Assembly: GCA_948971535.1 (NCBI GenBank)
Contig: CARFEX010000052.1
Location: 1-6,479, forward strand
Source: an uncultured Eubacteriales bacterium
GTDB lineage: Bacteria > Bacillota > Clostridia > Christensenellales > UBA1242
DNA length: 6,479 nucleotides
Direction: 5' to 3'
Under the pieces are notes generated by a model. That model was given only the letters and a program-made list of their open reading frames with translations. It had not been told where the DNA came from and ran no database searches. The first letter of the stretch is position 1, and each line of letters starts with the position of its first letter. The position numbers and the translations under genes are program-made. Positions 1-4,694 of this stretch are shown here, piece after piece.

Positions 1-5
1 AGGTA

Positions 6-32
6 TTGACATTTCTCCACCCATGCTATAAC
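6..32 (+). promoter_or_regulatory. Predicted sigma-70-type promoter of the left unknown gene
   Basis: A perfect -35 hexamer TTGACA (6-11) is followed after 15 bp by TATAAC (27-32). The -10 is preceded by TG at 24-25, giving an extended -10 that can compensate for the short spacer. Transcription would start near 38-39, leaving a leader of about 27 nt that contains the ribosome site AAGGAGA at 54-60. The motifs are seen in the sequence; activity is inferred. Confidence 0.7.
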
Positions 33-65
33 ATAAAGATATATAAAGATAATAAGGAGAAAATT

Positions 66-839
66 ATGAGCAATAAATTAGAAACTTTAGCTATAAACTG
101 TGAATGGGAAACTTTTAATAAAGACATTAGCAATTCTTGGAGCGGACACTTGGTTATAGATAAAACAAACCATCACTCTTTTATTGGAATTGTAACTGAT
201 ACTGATAAAAAGAACTCAAATTTACCCTACACTCATTTTGTTATCGGCTCGATAGTAGAAGGGAAAGGACTCGTTTTATTCAAAGTTGATATGTTTGAAA
301 CACAATATGACCTTATCAACTTCGAAGCATTTAAAAATGACAAAACCAAAAGTTATGACGGTGAGTTTTCTGCTTTTACTTTTATTGGTCCTTGCACACT
401 TGGTACTACAAATTTTACTATTGAACAAGAAAATTTGTCTGACCTAGAAATACAGGATATTTTACAAAAGTCAGAGAATTGCAAACAAGAAATTCTTAAC
501 AGACCTAACTCTGACTTAAACAAAATATATGTTGAAGCTATTCTTAATGATAAAGAACCTGAAAAAACAATACAGCTTATAGAAAGCAGATATGAAAAGT
601 CAAAAAACGAAAAAATGGTAAATCCGATTAAAAAAACATGTTATAAGTCTGAAGAAGTTGAAAAATCCTATACCGATGAGGAATTTATTGAAGACTTTAT
701 AAATGCCCATAAGTATAACTCAGCCGAGGATTATTTTAGAGACCAATCAGATGTAGACAATTCCGAACAAACAACCGAAGATAGTGAATACAATTTTGAA
801 ACTTTTGATTTAGATAACTCAGAAAACTTTCCTTTTTAA
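66..839 (+). CDS. Unknown protein with acidic, SSB-like C-terminal tail
   Basis: I do not recognise this 257-residue protein. The start is ATG 66 because AAGGAGA (54-60) lies 5 bases upstream; an in-frame TTG at 6 coincides with the -35 box and is rejected. Residues 1 to about 122 look beta-rich, with alternating hydrophobic stretches such as HFVIGSIVEGKGLVLFKV (57-74) and FSAFTFIGPCTLGTTNF (101-117). Residues about 123-185 look helical and charged. The last 56 residues (202-257) hold 18 Asp/Glu and very few basic residues, and end in SENFPF. This resembles the acidic Pro-Phe tip of bacterial SSB, DDDIPF or DDDLPF, which docks replication and repair proteins. No signal peptide or membrane segment is seen, so it is probably cytosolic. 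The gene is monocistronic as far as visible, converges on rsmG, and the two share a terminator. A role with DNA or repair proteins is inference from the tail only. Confidence 0.85.
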   Translation: MSNKLETLAINCEWETFNKDISNSWSGHLVIDKTNHHSFIGIVTDTDKKNSNLPYTHFVIGSIVEGKGLVLFKVDMFETQYDLINFEAFKNDKTKSYDGEFSAFTFIGPCTLGTTNFTIEQENLSDLEIQDILQKSENCKQEILNRPNSDLNKIYVEAILNDKEPEKTIQLIESRYEKSKNEKMVNPIKKTCYKSEEVEKSYTDEEFIEDFINAHKYNSAEDYFRDQSDVDNSEQTTEDSEYNFETFDLDNSENFPF

Positions 840-880
840 TAGAACGAATTAGAAATCATAATTTTATTTTTATATATACT

Positions 881-917
881 AAAAAAACACCAAATTAATA
901 ATTTTGGTGTTTTATTT
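881..917. terminator. Bidirectional intrinsic terminator between the left gene and rsmG
   Basis: An 11-bp perfect stem (884-894 with 903-913, core CACCAAA/TTTGGTG) closes an 8-nt loop. A run of A (881-887) lies on the left and a T-rich run (910-917, continuing TGTGTTTT) on the right. Each strand therefore shows a hairpin followed by a U tract, which suits the convergent gene pair ending at 839 and 955. Confidence 0.85.
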
Positions 918-954
918 GTGTTTTAAAGTTCATATAGTTATATTTTTATTGATT

Positions 955-1656
955 TTAGTTCAAAGGCTTAGTTTTAGGTAGATTTTTTCCTCGTGGATAT
1001 TTCTTGTTTGTTGGTGCAACTTTCTTTATAATTACAAAGTTGCGGATTGCATCTATTTCGTTAACTTCTATAGTAAAAACTTTTTCTATTTTTCCACCAA
1101 GTGTTTTAATTGCATTTTTTCCAATTTCAAGTTCCTCTTCAAGCTTTTGAGATTTGTACATTACTACTTTTCCACCTATCTTTACAAATGGCAACAAATA
1201 TTCAGATAGGGTAGGGATTTGTGCTACAGCACGTGAAAGCGATACGTCAAACTTTTCTCTATATTGCTGACAATAATCTTCTGCTCTAGCATGTACGCAA
1301 GTGCATTTATCAAGGCCTAAAAGATTAACAACATCATTAAGAAAATTAACTCGTTTTTGCAAGCTGTCTAATAGTGTAAGCTCTATATCTGGTCTTAAGA
1401 TTTTCAGGGGAATCCCAGGAAAGCCTGCGCCAGTTCCCACATCGATAACCTTAGCGTTTATTGGAATTTCTTTTGCTGGAAGAACGCTGTCTAAAAAATG
1501 TTTGTATATAACTTCAGTTTCTTCAGTTATTGAAGTAAGATTAAACTTTTCATTTTCTTGAATCAAATATTTGTAATAAGAAAAGAATTGAGTTTCTTGT
1601 TCTTCGCTCAATTCAAATCCATATTTAGTAAACACTTCACTTAATTTTTCTTTCAA
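955..1656 (-). CDS. rsmG: 16S rRNA (guanine527-N7)-methyltransferase RsmG (GidB)
   Basis: RsmG is a cytosolic SAM-dependent enzyme that makes m7G527 in the 530 loop of 16S rRNA; in known bacteria its loss gives low-level streptomycin resistance. The 233-residue length fits the family (about 210-240). Visible family motifs are NLTSIT (39-44), HFLDS (53-57), the SAM-binding loop DVGTGAGFPGIPL (72-84), LLDSLQKRVNFL (95-106), ARAED (123-127), SRAVA (141-145) and the basic C-terminal PRGKNLPKTKPL (221-232). The start is TTG at 1656: AAAGG lies about 9 bases upstream and no ATG sits nearby. It follows mnmG after 38 bp with no terminator between them, so the two are probably co-transcribed. The parA/parB or noc genes that often follow it in Firmicutes are absent; a convergent unknown gene lies there instead. 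Confidence 0.96.
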   Translation of the reverse strand: MKEKLSEVFTKYGFELSEEQETQFFSYYKYLIQENEKFNLTSITEETEVIYKHFLDSVLPAKEIPINAKVIDVGTGAGFPGIPLKILRPDIELTLLDSLQKRVNFLNDVVNLLGLDKCTCVHARAEDYCQQYREKFDVSLSRAVAQIPTLSEYLLPFVKIGGKVVMYKSQKLEEELEIGKNAIKTLGGKIEKVFTIEVNEIDAIRNFVIIKKVAPTNKKYPRGKNLPKTKPLN

Positions 1657-1664
1657 ATTCTTTT

Positions 1665-1670
1665 ACCTTT
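1665..1670 (-). promoter_or_regulatory. Ribosome binding site that fixes the TTG start of rsmG
   Basis: On the minus strand AAAGGT (1670-1665) precedes the TTG codon at 1656-1654 with a 9-base gap. It is the only purine-rich Shine-Dalgarno match near the RsmG N terminus. It shows that this organism uses ribosome sites inside operons, in contrast to mnmE and mnmG. Confidence 0.6.
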
Positions 1671-1694
1671 AATATTTGTTATTATTTTTTCTTT

Positions 1695-3557
1695 CTATCT
1701 TTCTTCTTTATACTTTTTTACGAGTACTGTAAGTACAGCAATATCTGCAGGGGATACCCCTGAAATTCGTGACGCTTGTCCAATGTTAAGAGGTTTTATT
1801 TCTGCCAGTTTTTCTGCAGCTTCAAGTCTAAGTCCATGATATTTAAAATAATCAAAATCATCTGGAATATTTATTTTTTCGTTTCGATAAAATTTGTCTA
1901 TTTCTTCCTGTTGTTGTTTGAGATAACCTTCATACTTAACCATTATGTTCATTTCGTTGATTATTTCATAACTGAATTTATCAAAAACATGAAGCAGTTC
2001 ATTAACTTTAAAAGCATTGATATTTGAACGTTTTAACATGTCCTTAATGGTTACACTTTCTTTTGGAATACTTTCTCCATTTTCAATATAGAAATTTTTA
2101 ATAGTTTCATCTATCTTATATCTTGTTTTTAAAACTTCAAAAATTTCGGCCAGTTTTTTGTTTTTATTTTTGAAAACTCTATATCTTTTGTCATCAACAA
2201 GTCCAACTTTGCGGCCTATTTCAGTTAGACGCAAGTCTGCATTATCTTGTCTTAAATAAAGTCTATATTCTGCACGTGATGTCATCATTCTATAAGGTTC
2301 ATTCGTGCCTTTTGTTACAATATCATCAATTAGAACTCCAATATATCCGTCACTACGTTTTAAAACAAGTTGTTCTTTATTTTGAAGATATAATCCAGCA
2401 TTGATGCCTGCGATAAGCCCTTGTCCTGCAGCCTCTTCATATCCGCTAGTTCCATTAATTTGTCCTGCAAAGAATAGACCTTTTATCTTTTTATATTCAA
2501 GAGTTGGCAAAAGTTGTGTTGGCTCTATACAATCATATTCGATAGCATAACTATCTCTCATAATCTCAGCATTTTCAAGTCCACAAACCGAATGAATCAT
2601 ATCTTGCTGAACTTCCACAGGCATTGAAGTTGAAAAGCCTTGAATATAAACTTCGTTGGTGCCTAGTGCTTCTGGTTCCAAGAAAAGTTGATGTCTTTCT
2701 TTATCAGCAAATCTTATTATTTTGGTTTCAATAGAAGGGCAATATCTTGGACCAATACCTTTTATCATTCCAGAGAAAACAGGGGCTTTATCGATGTTGT
2801 TTCTGATGATATCGTGAGTTCCCTCATTAGTATAAGTGAGATAACAAACAGCTTTATTCTTTGGCTTTCCTTTTGTCATAAACGAAAAGTTTTGTATATC
2901 ACTTTCACCATATTGTATTTCAAGTTTTGAGTAATCTATACTTCGGCTATTTATTCGAGCGGGCGTTCCTGTTTTAAAACGTAATAATTTCAAGCCTAAC
3001 TTTTCTAAAGATGCGGACAACTTTTGAGCATTCATAAACCCATTTGGCCCTACATCTTTGGTATAATCACCAATGATGATTCTGCTTTTTAAATATACTC
3101 CTGTTGCAAAGACAATCGCTTTACACTGATAATCCATGCCGACAGCCGTTTTGACTATTTTATTTCCGTCCTCATTACATACAATATCAACAGCCTCGCC
3201 TTGACGCAAAAATAGGTTAGGAGTGTTTTCAATAGTATTTTTCATTTCGCTATGATATTTATGTTTATCAGCTTGAGCTCTTAAACTTTGCACAGCTGGA
3301 CCTTTACCACTGTTGAGCATACGAAGTTGAATAAGTGTTTTATCTATATTTATTCCCATTTCTCCGCCAAGAGCATCAACTTCTGCTACAAGCTGTCCCT
3401 TGGCAGTTCCACCAATAGAAGGATTGCATGCCAAAAAAGCCACTGCATCTAAACTGAGTGTTAATAGCAGTGTTTTATTTCCCATTCTTGCAAGAGCGAG
3501 TGCAGCCTCACAGCCAGCATGCCCAGCACCAATCACAATCGCATCAAATTTTTCCAT
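1695..3557 (-). CDS. mnmG: tRNA U34 modification enzyme MnmG (GidA), FAD-binding subunit
   Basis: MnmG binds FAD and NADH and works with the GTPase MnmE to place (carboxymethyl)aminomethyl groups on C5 of wobble uridine 34 in tRNAs that read two-codon boxes ending in A/G. The 620-residue length matches the family (about 620-630). Visible motifs are the FAD loop GAGHAG (10-15), CNPSIGGTAKGQL (44-56), RMLNSGKGPAVQSLRAQ, FKTGTPARI, CPSIE with Cys273, MTSRAEYRLYLRQDNADLRL (about 424-443) and the C-terminal ASRISGVSPADI (595-606) of the MnmE- and tRNA-binding region. Cys44 and Cys273 are the family's conserved cysteines. I start at ATG 3557 (MEKFDAIVIGAG). An in-frame ATG at 3593 adds 12 unconserved residues and lies upstream of the predicted transcription start. 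No Shine-Dalgarno site precedes 3557 and a TATAAT ends 7 bases before it, so the mRNA is predicted to be leaderless or nearly so. rsmG follows in the same direction. Confidence 0.97.
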   Translation of the reverse strand: MEKFDAIVIGAGHAGCEAALALARMGNKTLLLTLSLDAVAFLACNPSIGGTAKGQLVAEVDALGGEMGINIDKTLIQLRMLNSGKGPAVQSLRAQADKHKYHSEMKNTIENTPNLFLRQGEAVDIVCNEDGNKIVKTAVGMDYQCKAIVFATGVYLKSRIIIGDYTKDVGPNGFMNAQKLSASLEKLGLKLLRFKTGTPARINSRSIDYSKLEIQYGESDIQNFSFMTKGKPKNKAVCYLTYTNEGTHDIIRNNIDKAPVFSGMIKGIGPRYCPSIETKIIRFADKERHQLFLEPEALGTNEVYIQGFSTSMPVEVQQDMIHSVCGLENAEIMRDSYAIEYDCIEPTQLLPTLEYKKIKGLFFAGQINGTSGYEEAAGQGLIAGINAGLYLQNKEQLVLKRSDGYIGVLIDDIVTKGTNEPYRMMTSRAEYRLYLRQDNADLRLTEIGRKVGLVDDKRYRVFKNKNKKLAEIFEVLKTRYKIDETIKNFYIENGESIPKESVTIKDMLKRSNINAFKVNELLHVFDKFSYEIINEMNIMVKYEGYLKQQQEEIDKFYRNEKINIPDDFDYFKYHGLRLEAAEKLAEIKPLNIGQASRISGVSPADIAVLTVLVKKYKEER

Positions 3558-3564
3558 CTGGCTT

Positions 3565-3593
3565 ATTATATAACAAAGCAAACAAAAAAACAA
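3565..3593 (-). promoter_or_regulatory. Predicted leaderless promoter of mnmG (and rsmG)
   Basis: On the minus strand TTGTTT (3593-3588) and a perfect TATAAT (3570-3565) are 17 bp apart. The usual 6-7 nt from the -10 places the start at 3558 (G) or 3557 (A of the ATG), so the leader would be one base or none. The -35 overlaps the T tract of the terminator behind the upstream regulator gene. The hexamers are seen; the start site is inferred. Confidence 0.7.
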
Positions 3594-3614
3594 GAAAATA
3601 ATCTTCTTGTTTTT
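3581..3614 (-). terminator. Intrinsic terminator of the second regulator gene
   Basis: Read on the minus strand, the arms 3614-3604 and 3596-3586 pair perfectly (core CAAGAA/TTCTTG) around a 7-nt loop, and T7 covers 3590-3584. The stem begins inside the TAA stop codon of the regulator gene at 3613-3615. It should separate regulator transcription from mnmG, whose promoter overlaps the T tract. Confidence 0.7.
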
Positions 3615-3849
3615 AATCTGTTAAATTTTTATCAAAATATGGGCTGTTGAAAAATTCTTGAATTGAAATGTCTAATACATTAGATATAGCAATTATAGTT
3701 GAAATACGAAAATCGTTTTTCTTGCCGTTTACTAATTTGTATACATTATCTCTATCCAATCCTGAATTTTTGAAAACTTTATAAGTTGTTGTGTCTTTTT
3801 GTTTTATTAACTCATTAAGTCTTAATGATACAGCTTCGCTTACTTTCAT
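3613..3849 (-). CDS. Small Cro/C1-type (XRE) helix-turn-helix regulator, second copy
   Basis: This 78-residue protein is almost entirely a Cro/C1-like helix-turn-helix domain. The first helix is SLRLNELIKQK (8-18), the scaffold and turn are YKVFKNSG (23-30), the likely recognition helix is LDRDNVYKLVNGK (31-43), and STIIAISNVLDISIQEFF (50-67) is the closing helical part typical of short single-domain XRE proteins. There is no ligand or dimer domain beyond it. ATG 3849 has AAGAGG ending 5 bases upstream. It is a paralogue of the next gene: by hand about 39 of the first 72 ungapped positions are identical, including the whole GLDRDN segment. Terminators before and behind it suggest its own transcription unit, though I found only poor -10 candidates (CATAAT at 3871-3866, TATAGT at 3878-3873) and no convincing -35. 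It probably binds DNA as a dimer; its target is unknown and may be its own or its neighbour's promoter. Confidence 0.92.
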   Translation of the reverse strand: MKVSEAVSLRLNELIKQKDTTTYKVFKNSGLDRDNVYKLVNGKKNDFRISTIIAISNVLDISIQEFFNSPYFDKNLTD

Positions 3850-3881
3850 TTTTTCCTCTTTCCTTATTATGTACTATAAAT

Positions 3882-3916
3882 AAAAAATATTATTCAGCTT
3901 ATTTACTGAATAATAT
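3882..3916 (-). terminator. Intrinsic terminator (or attenuator) between the two regulator genes
   Basis: An 11-bp perfect stem (3887-3897 with 3906-3916, ATATTATTCAG type) encloses an 8-nt loop and, on the minus strand, is followed by TTTTTT (3887-3882). The TAA stop of the upstream regulator (3905-3903) lies exactly in the loop, and its last codons form the first arm. Only two pairs are G-C, so termination may be partial; ribosomes reaching the stop would also cover the first arm. Confidence 0.6.
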
Positions 3917-4136
3917 CTAAAAATTTGTCACTATTGAAAAAATCTATTATGCTTATATTTAAAGTATTACATATTGCTGATATGGTTGAAAGTTTAACGT
4001 CTGTATTTTTGCCTTTAACTAATCTATATAAATTATCTCTGTCTAAACCCGAACTAACTATCAGTTTATAAATACTCATATCACGTTCAGAAAGTAATTC
4101 AGATAATCTTAAAGAAATTGCCTTATTTAAAGTCAT
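3903..4136 (-). CDS. Small Cro/C1-type (XRE) helix-turn-helix regulator, first copy
   Basis: This 77-residue single-domain XRE-type protein is the tandem paralogue of the gene at 3613-3849. Helix 1 is SLRLSELLSERD (8-19), the probable recognition helix is LDRDNLYRLVKGK (31-43), and the closing segment is STISAICNTLNISIIDFF (50-67). The start is ATG 4136, with AAGAGG (4147-4142) 5 bases upstream; an ATG at 4140 is out of frame. The gene is divergent from the SLOG gene at 4249. The shared 112-bp region holds a perfect palindrome over the ribosome site and an 11-bp direct repeat over both -10 regions, which fits autoregulation and co-control of the SLOG gene (inference). Differences from the paralogue cluster in residues 15-28 and at the C terminus, while the recognition helix is largely shared, so the two may bind related sites or form heterodimers. 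Confidence 0.92.
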   Translation of the reverse strand: MTLNKAISLRLSELLSERDMSIYKLIVSSGLDRDNLYRLVKGKNTDVKLSTISAICNTLNISIIDFFNSDKFLDIIQ

Positions 4137-4142
4137 ACATAC

Positions 4143-4154
4143 CTCTTATAAGAG
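4143..4154. promoter_or_regulatory. Perfect 12-bp palindrome, candidate operator
   Basis: CTCTTATAAGAG is its own reverse complement. It covers the ribosome site of the first regulator gene and lies between the gene's likely -10 (TATATT, 4163-4158) and its ATG. A dimeric Cro/C1-type protein bound here would block its own transcription or translation. The symmetry is seen; operator function is inferred. Confidence 0.4.
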
Positions 4155-4156
4155 CA

Positions 4157-4167
4157 TAATATATTCG
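4157..4167 (+). repeat. Direct repeat TAATATATTCG, copy 1
   Basis: This 11-bp sequence recurs exactly at 4223-4233. Its AATATATT core reads as a -10-like TATATT on both strands, and this copy supplies the likely -10 of the divergent regulator gene. It may be a binding site for one or both regulators. Confidence 0.5.
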
Positions 4168-4202
4168 TTTTTAAAAATATTCAGTTTTAAACACGAAATG
4201 AT

Positions 4203-4231
4203 TTGACTTTTTGTTAAATATTTAATATATT
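4203..4231 (+). promoter_or_regulatory. Predicted promoter of the SLOG-domain gene
   Basis: TTGACT (4203-4208) and TATATT (4226-4231) are separated by the optimal 17 bp. Transcription would begin near 4238, giving a leader of about 11 nt that is mostly ribosome site (GAGGTG, 4240-4245). The spacer contains the A/T palindrome TTAAATATTTAA (4214-4225). Confidence 0.7.
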
Positions 4232-4233
4232 CG
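4223..4233 (+). repeat. Direct repeat TAATATATTCG, copy 2
   Basis: Exact second copy of the sequence at 4157-4167, 66 bp away start to start. It contains the -10 hexamer of the SLOG gene promoter, so a protein binding both copies could act on both divergent genes. Confidence 0.5.
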
Positions 4234-4248
4234 GTGTATGAGGTGAAT

Positions 4249-4689
4249 ATGGGAAAAATATGTACTTTCGCAGGTCATTCAAATTCTTGGCAATTAAATT
4301 GTGATATAAATTCTTTATGTTTTATTATTGAAGAGAGTATTATAAAAGGTTTTACCATTTTTTATGTTGGTAATCGTGGTGATTTTGATAAAATGGTTTT
4401 TAATGTTCTTGATATTTTAAAAGAAAAATATCCTCATATAAAGATATATGAGGTTTTAACATATTATAATTATAAACATGACAATATCAGTCGTGAAACC
4501 ATTTATTTAAGTACTGAAAAAGTTTTTTATAAAAATGCAGTAACTAGACGTAATCAGATAATGGTTGAAGAAAGCGACCTTTTAATTTGTTGTGTAAAAT
4601 ATAAATCTGGCGGTGCTTATAATACATACAAGTATGCTCTAAAATTAAATAAAGATGTAATAAATCTTTATACAGAAGAATTGTTGTGA
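4249..4689 (+). CDS. Small SLOG-superfamily (YpsA/DUF1273-like) protein
   Basis: This 146-residue protein shows the layout of stand-alone SLOG Rossmann-like proteins. It has an N-terminal strand with AGH (8-10), a glycine loop GNRGDFD (41-47) after the strand TIFYV, then RRNQIMVEESDLLICCV (100-116) and SGGAYNTYKYA (120-130), the counterpart of the GG-x-x-T loop that contacts a nucleotide-like ligand in LOG/SLOG proteins. Family members are thought to bind or process nucleotides or NAD-like ligands; the ligand of this subgroup is unknown to me. I start at ATG 4249, preceded by GAGGTG; the in-frame GTG 4234 lies before the predicted transcription start. No membrane segment or signal peptide is seen. 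The gene diverges from a helix-turn-helix gene and converges on mnmE with only 5 bases between stops. The TGA stop shows that TGA is not a Trp codon here. Confidence 0.85.
   Translation: MGKICTFAGHSNSWQLNCDINSLCFIIEESIIKGFTIFYVGNRGDFDKMVFNVLDILKEKYPHIKIYEVLTYYNYKHDNISRETIYLSTEKVFYKNAVTRRNQIMVEESDLLICCVKYKSGGAYNTYKYALKLNKDVINLYTEELL
4645..4671 (-). terminator. Weak terminator-like hairpin behind mnmE, inside the SLOG gene
   Basis: On the minus strand ATAAAGAT (4671-4664) and ATCTTTAT (4656-4649) pair over 8 bp around a 7-nt loop, followed by TTAATTTT. It lies 24 bp past the mnmE stop, within the last codons of the convergent gene. With a single G-C pair, it is only a tentative terminator for mnmE. 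Confidence 0.25.
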
Positions 4690-4694
4690 TTTTT

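Noticed and set aside
6..65. TTG start at 6 for the left unknown gene.
   Set aside because: The codon is part of the TTGACA -35 box, and a strong AAGGAGA site precedes ATG 66.
1301..2930. Plus-strand open frames inside rsmG and mnmG (1301-1561, 1776-2027, 2688-2930).
   Set aside because: They are antisense to well-conserved coding sequence, lack ribosome sites, and their translations look like shadow frames.
3558..3593. N-terminal extension of MnmG from the ATG at 3593 (12 extra residues).
   Set aside because: The extra residues are hydrophobic, not part of the family, overlap the promoter and the upstream terminator, and lie before the predicted transcription start; the family N terminus begins at ATG 3557.
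4214..4225. TTAAATATTTAA palindrome in the SLOG promoter as an operator.
   Set aside because: It is pure A/T in very A/T-rich DNA, so chance symmetry is likely; mentioned only in the promoter entry.
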